Assembly (NCBI GenBank): GCA_963779055.1
Contig: CAVZWN010000001.1
Span: 620,001-684,000, forward strand
Origin: Sulfurimicrobium sp963779055
GTDB lineage: Bacteria > Pseudomonadota > Gammaproteobacteria > Burkholderiales > Sulfuricellaceae
Direction of reading: 5' to 3'
DNA length: 64,000 nt
The notes below the pieces were generated by a model that did no database searches, was not told the DNA's origin, and saw only the letters and a program-made list of their open reading frames with translations. The position numbers were made by a program, and so were the translations under genes. Of the stretch, positions 16,307 through 24,142 are shown piece after piece. Position 1 is the stretch's first letter; every line of letters starts with the position of its first letter.

Positions 16307-18604
16307 ATGAAAACCGCCCCCCTGCCTGCCGCTACAGGCACTCAAAATCTGCCGGCCGGCTGGCGCGCCGGGCTCGAATCGCAACTCTCCGGCAACGAAG
16401 AAATTCTTGCCTGGATGGAAGTGGATCTTGATGCCCGGCTGCATTTTTCGCCCGGCATTCTGGTCGCGACCAGCCGCCGCCTTCTGTCCAGACTGCCTTC
16501 TGAAACAACATGGCAGGACTGGCCTTATCGCAACGGCCTCGTGCTCCAGCATCATGACCATGCCGGGGTAGGCACGCTGGAGCTCCATGACGGGCTGACC
16601 CGCCTGGCCTGCTGGCGCTATACCCTGCTGCACAATGTTGCCGCGCTGCGTCTGGTCAATCACTTCGAGCAGCAGCTCGAAAGCCATGTTTCCGGGCATC
16701 TCGCCCCCCCTCCTGCGGAAGGCGTCTGCCCCAACTGCAAGGCCCCCATTCCAGCGGACGAAGACGAATGCCCGGTTTGCCACCGTGAAACCCATGTGCC
16801 GCCATCGACCTGGACGCTGTTCCGCCTGTGGCGCTTCGCCCGGCCCTACCGCGGACAACTGCTGGCCGGATTCCTGCTCATGCTGGGCGCAACGGCCGCC
16901 ACGCTGGTCTCACCCTATCTCTACATGCCGCTCATGGACGAGGTGCTGATTCCCTTCCAGAACGGACAGCAGATCGAACCCGGCACGGTCGCCCTGTATC
17001 TTTCCGGACTGCTGGGTGCCGCACTGGTTTCCTGGGGACTGGGCTGGGCCAAGACCTATATTCTGGCACTGGTTTCCGAGCGCATCAGTGCAGACTTGCG
17101 CACCACCACCTATGAACACCTGCTGCAATTGTCACTTGAATATTTTGGCGGCAAGCGCACCGGCGACCTGATGGCCAGGATCGGCTCGGAAACCGACCGG
17201 CTCAGCGTGTTCCTTTCAATGCATGCGCTGGATTTCATCACCGATGTGCTGATGATCGTCATGACAGCAGTCATCCTGTTTTCCATCAATCCCTGGCTGG
17301 CGCTGGTCACCCTGCTGCCGCTGCCCCTGATTGCCTGGATGATCCACATCGTGCGCGACCGCCTGCGCACCGGTTTCGAAAAAATCGACCGGGTATGGGC
17401 TGAAGTCACCAGCGTGCTGGCCGACACCATTCCCGGCATCCGCGTGGTCAAGGCCTTCGCCCAGGAAAAGCGCGAAGCGGCGCGTTTCCGCGAAGCCAAC
17501 AAGCACAACCTGATTCTCAACGACAAACTCAACAAGACCTGGTCGCTGTTTTCCCCCACCGTCTCCCTGCTGACTGAAATGGGGCTGCTGGTGGTGTGGG
17601 CATTCGGTATCTGGCAGGTTTCCCATAACGACATCACGGTCGGTACGCTGACCGCTTTTCTCGCCTACATCGGCCGTTTCTATGGCCGTCTGGACTCGAT
17701 GAGCCGCATCGTTTCCGTAACCCAGAAAGCCGCCGCCGGCGCCAAGCGCATTTTCGATATTCTCGATCACGTATCCAGTGTGCCGGAGCCAAGCAATCCA
17801 GTGCATCTTGCCCGGATTTCGGGGCAGATCGAAATCCGCGATGCAGGTTTCCGGTACGGCAACCGCGCGGTCATCCGCGGCGTGGACCTGAATATCGCAC
17901 CCGGCGAGATGATCGGTCTGGTGGGCCATAGCGGATCGGGCAAGAGCACGCTGGTGAATCTGATCTGCCGCTTTTACGACCTTTCCGAAGGCGCCATCCG
18001 GGTGGATGGCGTGGACATCCGTTCCCTGCCGGTGGCCGAGTACCGGCGCCACATCGGGCTGGTGCTGCAGGAGCCTTTCCTGTTTTTCGGCACCATTGCC
18101 GAAAATATCGCCTATGGCAAACCGGACGCCAGCCGCGAGGAAATCGTCGCCGCCGCCCGCGCCGCCCACGCCCACGAATTCATCCTGCGCCTGCCGCACG
18201 GCTACGATTCACTGGTGGGCGAGCGCGGCCAGGGCCTGTCCGGCGGCGAAAGACAGCGCATTTCAATCGCCCGCGCGCTGCTCATTGACCCGCGCATCCT
18301 GATCCTCGACGAAGCCACCTCCTCTGTCGATACCGAGACCGAGAAGGAAATCCAGAAAGCACTCGACAACCTGGTGCGCGGACGCACCACCATCGCCATC
18401 GCCCACCGGCTTTCCACCCTGCGCCAGGCCGACCGTCTGGTCGTCATGGATCGCGGGCAGGTGGTCGAAATCGGGCCGCATGATGAACTGATGGCACGCC
18501 AGGGCGCCTATTACCGGCTCTATCAGGCACAGGCGCGCAACGTGGACACCGACATGGATGACAAGATTGGTCCAATCAACGTAGAAGCGAAGGTGGCTGA
18601 ATGA
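16307..18604 (+). CDS. Cyanophycin-associated ABC transporter (fused permease and ATPase) with zinc ribbon
   Basis: About 765 residues. An N-terminal domain (1-~140) resembling a PH/DUF1854-like fold is followed by a zinc ribbon with two CxxC knuckles (CPNCKAP...ECPVC, about 145-162), six membrane helices (~180-470) and an ATPase domain (Walker A GHSGSGKST, signature LSGGERQR, Walker B ILILDEAT). The exporter-type core suggests an MsbA-like half transporter. This extended form is known as a companion of cyanophycin synthetase genes; its substrate is unknown. It is divergent from the cphA pair and overlaps the next gene by 4 bp (ATGA). Start ATG 16307 chosen; an upstream TTG at 16205 gives an unlikely extension. 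Confidence 0.85.
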   Translation: MKTAPLPAATGTQNLPAGWRAGLESQLSGNEEILAWMEVDLDARLHFSPGILVATSRRLLSRLPSETTWQDWPYRNGLVLQHHDHAGVGTLELHDGLTRLACWRYTLLHNVAALRLVNHFEQQLESHVSGHLAPPPAEGVCPNCKAPIPADEDECPVCHRETHVPPSTWTLFRLWRFARPYRGQLLAGFLLMLGATAATLVSPYLYMPLMDEVLIPFQNGQQIEPGTVALYLSGLLGAALVSWGLGWAKTYILALVSERISADLRTTTYEHLLQLSLEYFGGKRTGDLMARIGSETDRLSVFLSMHALDFITDVLMIVMTAVILFSINPWLALVTLLPLPLIAWMIHIVRDRLRTGFEKIDRVWAEVTSVLADTIPGIRVVKAFAQEKREAARFREANKHNLILNDKLNKTWSLFSPTVSLLTEMGLLVVWAFGIWQVSHNDITVGTLTAFLAYIGRFYGRLDSMSRIVSVTQKAAAGAKRIFDILDHVSSVPEPSNPVHLARISGQIEIRDAGFRYGNRAVIRGVDLNIAPGEMIGLVGHSGSGKSTLVNLICRFYDLSEGAIRVDGVDIRSLPVAEYRRHIGLVLQEPFLFFGTIAENIAYGKPDASREEIVAAARAAHAHEFILRLPHGYDSLVGERGQGLSGGERQRISIARALLIDPRILILDEATSSVDTETEKEIQKALDNLVRGRTTIAIAHRLSTLRQADRLVVMDRGQVVEIGPHDELMARQGAYYRLYQAQARNVDTDMDDKIGPINVEAKVAE

Positions 18605-19077
18605 CAAACCCCACACCCGGATTTCAGCTCACCCGCAACGCCTTGGGCAGGCTGGTTTTCAGCCGCGCTGATGGCGAGTTGCACGAGGGCGTCGTCCCGG
18701 TTCGCGCTTTTCCCATCCAGGCGCCGGAATCCGGCATCTCACTCATGGGCGGAGAGGGGCACGAGCTTGCATGGATCGACCGTCTGACGGACCTGCCCGA
18801 AGCCATTCGAAAGCTGATTGAAGAAGAACTGGCCAGCCGGGAATTCATGCCCGAAATTCGCAGCATCCGGCATGTTTCCAGTTTTGCCACGCCCAGCACA
18901 TGGGAGGTGGAAACCGACCGCGGTGAAGCTTCCTTCATACTCAAGGGGGAAGACGATATCCGCCGCATCGGCGCAGCCACGCTGCTGATTGCAGACAGCC
19001 ACAGCATCCACTTTCTGGTCCGGGACATCCATGCCCTGGACAGGCATAGCCGCAAACTGCTGGATCGCTTCCTGTAA
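18601..19077 (+). CDS. DUF1854 protein, cyanophycin-associated
   Basis: A 158-residue cytosolic protein of the DUF1854 family. It overlaps the ABC transporter stop (ATGA), so translation is coupled and they are probably partners. Typical features are the start FQLTRNALGRLVFSRADGE, VVPVRAFPI, the ISLMGGEGHE motif and the end DIHALDRHSRKLLDRFL. No catalytic motif is visible. The family is repeatedly found with cyanophycin synthesis genes, but its role there is not established. Confidence 0.85.
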   Translation: MTNPTPGFQLTRNALGRLVFSRADGELHEGVVPVRAFPIQAPESGISLMGGEGHELAWIDRLTDLPEAIRKLIEEELASREFMPEIRSIRHVSSFATPSTWEVETDRGEASFILKGEDDIRRIGAATLLIADSHSIHFLVRDIHALDRHSRKLLDRFL

Positions 19078-19112
19078 GATAGAGTGCTGGACTCAATCCA
19101 AGGAGAATCACG

Positions 19113-19880
19113 ATGAACAGATTGATAGCAAGCATCGCTGCCCTGACTTTCGGCATGAGCGCTCATGCCTTCGACCTGGAAGGCGCGCTCAAGGGCGCCC
19201 TGGAAAAGAACACCGCCAGCCAGCCAGGCGCCGCTCCGGTTTCGAACAGCGGCAGCGTGGACCAGCTCAAACCCGCCGAGATCAACTCCGGCCTCAAGGA
19301 AGCACTGACGCGCGGATCTGAGGCCGCCGTGGCCCAGCTCGGCAAGCACGATGGTTTCTTTGGCAACAATGCGCTCAGAATCCCTCTGCCTTCCAGCCTG
19401 CAAAAAGCCGAGAAAGCCATGCGCATGATGGGCATGGGCAATCAGGCAGACGAGTTGATACTGTCGATGAACCGCGCCGCAGAAGCAGCCGTACCGGAGG
19501 CCAAGAGCCTGCTGGTCAAATCCGTAAGGGAAATGACGCTGCAGGATGCCAAAGGGATACTCACCGGCGGCGACACGGCAGCCACAGACTTCTTTCGCAG
19601 AAAAACCGAATCGACGCTGACCAAGCGCTTCGGCCCGATTGTCAAAAAAACCACCGACCGCGTCGGCCTCGCCCAGCAATACGACCAGTATGCGGGGATC
19701 GCCACCCGGTTTGGCGCGCTTGACAAAGATCAGGCCTCGGTCGAGCAATATGTGACCAAAGAAGCACTGGACCGGCTGTATAAAGTCATTGGCGAACAGG
19801 AGCGCAACCTGCGCGCCAACCCTATGCAGGCGGGCAGCGCCTTGTTGCAGAAGGTTTTCGGCGCAGTCACGGGAAGATAA
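19113..19880 (+). CDS. DUF4197 family exported protein
   Basis: 255 residues with a signal peptide (MNRLIASIAALTFGMSAHAF, cleaved near 19). The mature protein is mostly alpha-helical. Family hallmarks are EINSGLKEALTRGSEAAV, RIPLPSSLQKAEKAMRMMGMG and TDFFRRKT. Function unknown; periplasmic location inferred. AAGGAGA precedes the ATG. It starts 35 bp behind DUF1854 and could be read from the same transcript. Confidence 0.85.
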   Translation: MNRLIASIAALTFGMSAHAFDLEGALKGALEKNTASQPGAAPVSNSGSVDQLKPAEINSGLKEALTRGSEAAVAQLGKHDGFFGNNALRIPLPSSLQKAEKAMRMMGMGNQADELILSMNRAAEAAVPEAKSLLVKSVREMTLQDAKGILTGGDTAATDFFRRKTESTLTKRFGPIVKKTTDRVGLAQQYDQYAGIATRFGALDKDQASVEQYVTKEALDRLYKVIGEQERNLRANPMQAGSALLQKVFGAVTGR

Positions 19881-19896
19881 TCCCACTAAAAATCCG

Positions 19897-20028
19897 TTAA
19901 ACCGCAAAGACGCAAAGGCGCGGAGAAAGTACAATGAGTGCCAGAATCCGCTGGTTCGCTCATTGGGTAATCGTCAACCAACTTTTCGCCCTTGGATCCC
20001 TTTGCGTCTTTCGCGTCTTTGCGGTTAA
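19897..20028. repeat. Palindromic intergenic repeat with ~24-bp imperfect terminal inverted repeats
   Basis: TTAAACCGCAAAGACGCAAA begins the left end (19897-19920) and its near reverse complement closes the right end (20004-20028, ...CGCGTCTTTGCGGTTAA). The arms themselves are made of CGCAAAGA units. The 132-bp element carries no gene. The CGCAAAGACGCAAAG-type end is a repeat I have seen scattered in environmental proteobacterial genomes. It may act as a bidirectional terminator between DUF4197 and the FAD oxidoreductase. Confidence 0.6.
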
Positions 20029-20059
20029 TAAAATACGGCTTTAAGATAAACGAACTTTC

Positions 20060-21664
20060 ATGCTACGACTTACCGAAGTCAAACTCCCCATCGCCCATCC
20101 TGAAAGCGAAATCCGGGCCGCCATCCTCATAAGACTGGGCATTCCGGCAAGCGATCTGATCAGTTACAGCATCGCCCGGCGCGGCTACGACGCGCGCAAG
20201 CCGGATGCCATCCTGTTCGCCTATACGCTGGATGTCGAGGTGAAGAACGAAGCAGCAATCCTGAAGCGCCTGAAAAACGACCGCCACCTCTCCCCCACCC
20301 CGGACACGCATTACCAGTTCGTAGCCCAGGCCCCCAAGGACCTGAAATCACGCCCGGTCGTGGTCGGGATGGGGCCGGCAGGATTATTTTCCGCCCTGAT
20401 TCTGGCGCAGTCAGGGTTCCGCCCGATCATCCTGGAGCGCGGAAAAGAAGTGCGCGAACGCGCCAAGGACACCTTCGGCCTGTGGCGCAAGGGTGAGCTG
20501 AATCCGGAATCCAACGTGCAGTTCGGCGAAGGCGGCGCTGGCACTTTTTCCGATGGCAAGCTGCACAGCCAGATCAAGGACCCCAAACATTACGGCAGGA
20601 AAGTGCTGACAGAATTCGTCAAGGCCGGCGCACCCGAAGAAATCCTTTACGTCAGCAAGCCGCATATCGGCACCTTCCGGCTGGTCAGCATGGTCGAGAA
20701 AATGCGTGCCACGATCATCGAACTCGGCGGCGAAATCCGCTTCCAGAGCCGCGTAGACGATATCGAAATCGAAAACGGCAAAGTGCGCGGCGTCGTGCTT
20801 GCCAATGGCGAGCGCATCGCCACCGGCCACCTCGTCATGGCCATTGGCCACAGTGCGCGCGATACCTTCGAGATGCTGCACCGGCGCGGCGTGTACATGG
20901 AAGCCAAGCCTTTTTCCATCGGCTTCCGCATCGAACACCCGCAGTCGCTCATCGACCGCTGCCGCCTCGGGAAAAATGCCGGCAATCCCCTGCTGGGCGC
21001 AGCAGACTACAAGCTGGTCCACCACTGCAAAAACGGGCGCTCGGTTTACAGCTTCTGCATGTGCCCGGGCGGCCAGGTGGTGGCGGCCGCGTCCGAGCCA
21101 GGCCGTGTGGTGACCAACGGCATGAGCCAGTATTCGCGCAGCGAGCGCAATGCCAACAGCGGCATCGTGGTAAACATCACGCCGGAGGATTACCCGGGCG
21201 GCCCGCTGGCGGGCATCGAATTCCAGCGTCACTGGGAGGAACGGGCCTTCGAACTCGGCGGCCGCAATTATGAAGCGCCGGGCCAGCTGGTCGGCGACTT
21301 CCTGAAAGGCAAGCCCTCCACCCGCTTCGGCTCGGTACAGCCCTCCTACACGCCTGGTGTGCATCTGACCGACCTCAGCACGGCGTTGCCGGACTATGTC
21401 ATCGAAGCCCTGCGCGAGGCCATCCCCGCTTTCGAGAAAGACATCAAGGGATTTTCCATGCACGATGCGGTGCTGACCGGGGTCGAGACGCGCACTTCTT
21501 CACCCGTGCGCATCACCCGCGGAGAAAACCACCAGAGCCTGAATACAGCCGGACTCTACCCCTCCGGCGAGGGCGCAGGCTATGCCGGGGGAATTCTCTC
21601 CGCTGCTGTGGACGGCATCAAGGTCGCGGAAGCCCTTGCCCTGAGCATGATCGATCACGAATAA
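20060..21664 (+). CDS. FAD-dependent dehydrogenase (COG2509-like)
   Basis: 534 residues. An N-terminal ~90-residue domain precedes a Rossmann FAD-binding site VVGMGPAGLFSALILAQSG (about 100-118) and ERGKEV. The middle has the QFGEGGAGTFSDGKL motif of this family and the C-terminus has the second FAD site GEGAGYAGGILSAAVDG. These proteins are uncharacterised flavoproteins related to BaiN/HI0933-type reductases; no substrate is known. Stand-alone gene between two palindromic repeats. Confidence 0.85.
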   Translation: MLRLTEVKLPIAHPESEIRAAILIRLGIPASDLISYSIARRGYDARKPDAILFAYTLDVEVKNEAAILKRLKNDRHLSPTPDTHYQFVAQAPKDLKSRPVVVGMGPAGLFSALILAQSGFRPIILERGKEVRERAKDTFGLWRKGELNPESNVQFGEGGAGTFSDGKLHSQIKDPKHYGRKVLTEFVKAGAPEEILYVSKPHIGTFRLVSMVEKMRATIIELGGEIRFQSRVDDIEIENGKVRGVVLANGERIATGHLVMAIGHSARDTFEMLHRRGVYMEAKPFSIGFRIEHPQSLIDRCRLGKNAGNPLLGAADYKLVHHCKNGRSVYSFCMCPGGQVVAAASEPGRVVTNGMSQYSRSERNANSGIVVNITPEDYPGGPLAGIEFQRHWEERAFELGGRNYEAPGQLVGDFLKGKPSTRFGSVQPSYTPGVHLTDLSTALPDYVIEALREAIPAFEKDIKGFSMHDAVLTGVETRTSSPVRITRGENHQSLNTAGLYPSGEGAGYAGGILSAAVDGIKVAEALALSMIDHE

Positions 21665-21708
21665 CCTCTAAGTGGATGATCAGGTATATAATTACGCCCT
21701 GATATTTT

Positions 21709-21890
21709 TTAACCCAGATAATTCATTAGGACACGAGATGATGGGGAGGCGGTTTGTGAGGTATTTTTTGGGTTTGAGAGGAGTCCATGGTTGTTCCATG
21801 GACGACGAACAAGCTCGAAAAATAACCACAAACCCGCCCGCCAGCGCTCGTGTAGGCTCGCAGAGCCGCCTAATGGATTATTTGGGTTTA
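21709..21890. mobile_element. MITE-like non-coding element with ~20-bp terminal inverted repeats
   Basis: The left end AACCCAGATAATTCATTAGG (21711-21730) and the right end CCTAATGGATTATTTGGGTT (21869-21888) match as inverted repeats at 18 of 20 positions, and TTAA-like bases stand just outside both. The interior continues as a long imperfect palindrome: GGCGGTTTGTG...TATTTTT pairs with AAAAATAACCACAAACCCGCC, centred on TCCATGGTTGTTCCATGGA. There is no transposase gene inside. Size (~180 bp) and shape fit a miniature inverted-repeat element. It lies just upstream of the DUF2288 gene. Confidence 0.7.
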
Positions 21891-21913
21891 AGCATCGTTT
21901 GAAGCCCTGCCAG

Positions 21914-22225
21914 GTGACCGCCGCCAGCCACACGCATGAAATACTGCGCGCCAAGATCAATCTGGAAACATCCCGGATTGCCTGGAAGGAATTGCTACGG
22001 TTTTTTGCAAGTGGTACGGTGATCGCGGTGAGCCCAGAACTGGATCTGATCGAGGTCGCCACCCGGATATCAGCAGACGACAAGGCGCCGGTCGAACAAT
22101 GGCTGTCTTCCGGCAAGGTCGCCAGGGTATCGGATGACCAGGCCAGGATATGGCTGGAAAGCGATACCATGCTGTGGTCGGTGGTTGTGAAACCCTGGAT
22201 TCTGGTGCAGCAACAAACAAACTAG
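21914..22225 (+). CDS. DUF2288 family protein
   Basis: A 103-residue cytosolic protein. The GTG start at 21914 is chosen because the conserved domain begins right there (HEILRAKINLETSRIAWKEL) and everything upstream belongs to the MITE-like repeat. Further family motifs are VSPELDLIEVATRI and the Trp-rich end WLESDTMLWSVVVKPWILVQ. No good ribosome site is visible. Function unknown. The insertion of the repeat directly upstream may have replaced its native promoter. Confidence 0.75.
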   Translation: MTAASHTHEILRAKINLETSRIAWKELLRFFASGTVIAVSPELDLIEVATRISADDKAPVEQWLSSGKVARVSDDQARIWLESDTMLWSVVVKPWILVQQQTN

Positions 22226-22277
22226 GCGCCTGTTGCTTGGCGTCGTAAACACCTGCTCAGGCAGTTAAAGGAACGCA

Positions 22278-23531
22278 ATGAAATGTGTGGATGATTTCCG
22301 CCTCAGGTTTGGCAAACACGAACTTGTGCCGATCATGATTGGTGGAATGGGCGTCGATATCTCGACTGCAGAACTGGCACTCGAGGCTGCGCGCCTTGGC
22401 GGAGTCGGACACATTTCCGACGCCATGCTGCCGACTGTGACCGATCGTCGTTATGACACGCATTTCGTCAAGCAGAAGCTCAAGCAATACAAATACAACC
22501 TCGACAACTCCGACAAGTCCGAGGTGAAATTCGACCTTGGCCAGATTGCCGAAGCGACCCGTCTGCATGTCAGCAAATCGATGGAAGCCAAGCGCGGTGA
22601 AGGCATGATCTTCATCAACTGCATGGAAAAGCTGACCATGAACGCCCCGCGCGAAACCCTGAGCGTGCGCCTGCGCACCGCGCTGGACGAGGGCATCGAC
22701 GGCATCACCCTGAGCGCCGGACTGCATCTCGGCTCGTTCGCGCTGATGGAAGATCACCCGCGTTTCCGCGACGCCAAGCTGGGCATCATCGTTTCCTCGC
22801 TGCGCGCGCTGCAGTTGTTCCTGCGCAAGACCGCCAAGCTCAACCGGCTGCCCGATTTCATCGTGGTCGAAGGCCCGCTGGCTGGCGGCCACCTGGGATT
22901 TGGCCTGGAAGACTGGGCAAAATACGACCTGCGCACCATCACGCTCGAAATCATGCAGTACCTGAAAACCGAAAATCTGAATATCCCGGTGATCCCGGCC
23001 GGCGGCATTTTCACCGGCAGCGATGCCGTGAATTTTCTCGAGGAAGGCGCAGCGGCCGTGCAGGTGGCAACACGCTTCACCGTGGCCGACGAGTGCGGCC
23101 TGCCGAACAAGGTCATGCAGGAATACTTCAAGGCCAGCGAGAACGACATCGAGGTCAACACCACCTCGCCCACCGGCTACCCCATGCGCATGCTCAAGAA
23201 CAGCCCGTCGATCGGCTCCGGCATCAGCCCCGGATGCGAATCCTACGGCTACCTGCTGGACGGCAACGGCAACTGTTCCTACATCGAAGCCTACAACCGC
23301 GAGGTGGCAGCCCACCCGGGCGCCAAGAAGGTCTCGGTCATGGACAAGACCTGCCTGTGCACCCACATGCGCAACTTCAACTGCTGGACCTGCGGCCACT
23401 ACACCTACCGCCTCAAGGACACCACGCGCAAGAATGCAGATGGGGCCTACCAGGTCCTGAGCGCGGAACACATCTTCCGCGACTACCAGTTCAGCGTTGA
23501 CCAGAAAATCGCCCTGCCGCCAGAGAAATAA
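22278..23531 (+). CDS. Nitronate monooxygenase family flavoprotein
   Basis: 417 residues, (beta/alpha)8 FMN-binding fold of the 2-nitropropane dioxygenase/nitronate monooxygenase superfamily. Visible FMN/phosphate-binding segments: PIMIGGMGVDIST at the start, VVEGPLAGGHLGFG, and IPVIPAGGIFTGSDAVNFLEEGAAAVQVATRF. A C-terminal extension (about 315-417) carries several Cys (ISPGCESYG, KTCLCTHMRNFNCWTCGHYTY), possibly an iron-sulfur or zinc site, which is not part of the standard family. AAAGGAA precedes the ATG. Substrate unknown; related proteins include enoyl-ACP reductase FabK types. Confidence 0.82.
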   Translation: MKCVDDFRLRFGKHELVPIMIGGMGVDISTAELALEAARLGGVGHISDAMLPTVTDRRYDTHFVKQKLKQYKYNLDNSDKSEVKFDLGQIAEATRLHVSKSMEAKRGEGMIFINCMEKLTMNAPRETLSVRLRTALDEGIDGITLSAGLHLGSFALMEDHPRFRDAKLGIIVSSLRALQLFLRKTAKLNRLPDFIVVEGPLAGGHLGFGLEDWAKYDLRTITLEIMQYLKTENLNIPVIPAGGIFTGSDAVNFLEEGAAAVQVATRFTVADECGLPNKVMQEYFKASENDIEVNTTSPTGYPMRMLKNSPSIGSGISPGCESYGYLLDGNGNCSYIEAYNREVAAHPGAKKVSVMDKTCLCTHMRNFNCWTCGHYTYRLKDTTRKNADGAYQVLSAEHIFRDYQFSVDQKIALPPEK

Positions 23532-23540
23532 CCGAATCCG

Positions 23541-23972
23541 ATGCGGATGAAGCAAGTCTCCATCTACATCGTAGCGGCATTGGCCGGATGGCTGTATCTC
23601 TCCGGCGTGAATGCTGCGCCAGATGTCGCCGCCGACACGCTGTCAGCCGCCAGCAACGCCGAGCGGAAAGCCATTCTCGATGCCGTCCGGCAAGAGATCA
23701 GACAGTTGCACGGCCTGCAGGTGGTTTTTGTCGTCCAGCAACTGAAAACCCAAAACGGCTGGGCATGGCTCCACGCGCGGCCCCAATCCCGTGACGGGAA
23801 GGCCCGTTACGAAGACATCGTGGCACTGCTTCAGAAACGCGATGGCCGCTGGAATATCGTGGAAATGCCCTGCACCGAGGAAGACAACCCGGACTGTCTT
23901 GGCGCCCCCGGATTCTTCAATCGCCTCCAGCAGCGCCACACGGGAATTCCGTCGTCCATCCTGCCGCTTTGA
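23541..23972 (+). CDS. Hypothetical exported protein
   Basis: 143 residues with a signal peptide (residues ~5-25, ending VNAAP). The mature part has ILDAVRQEIRQLHG, VVFVVQQLKTQNGWAWLHARPQ, and a paired Cys segment (MPCTEEDNPDCLG), then a short tail. The pattern matches small proteobacterial proteins of unknown function that sit near envelope genes. It starts 10 bp behind the flavoprotein stop and is probably in the same operon. Confidence 0.7.
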   Translation: MRMKQVSIYIVAALAGWLYLSGVNAAPDVAADTLSAASNAERKAILDAVRQEIRQLHGLQVVFVVQQLKTQNGWAWLHARPQSRDGKARYEDIVALLQKRDGRWNIVEMPCTEEDNPDCLGAPGFFNRLQQRHTGIPSSILPL

Positions 23973-24142
23973 TTAGCCCGGATGCAGATTTTTTTCATGC
24001 GCCAGGCGAGCCAAAAAATGGCCACATAACATTAGGAATATCACGGTTAAGCAATGACCCACCAATGGGTGTGCGGAGAACATATGACGGGCTCGTGTGT
24101 TCTGTGGCTTGAACTGGTTTTAGGTAAAACAAGGTACCCATC

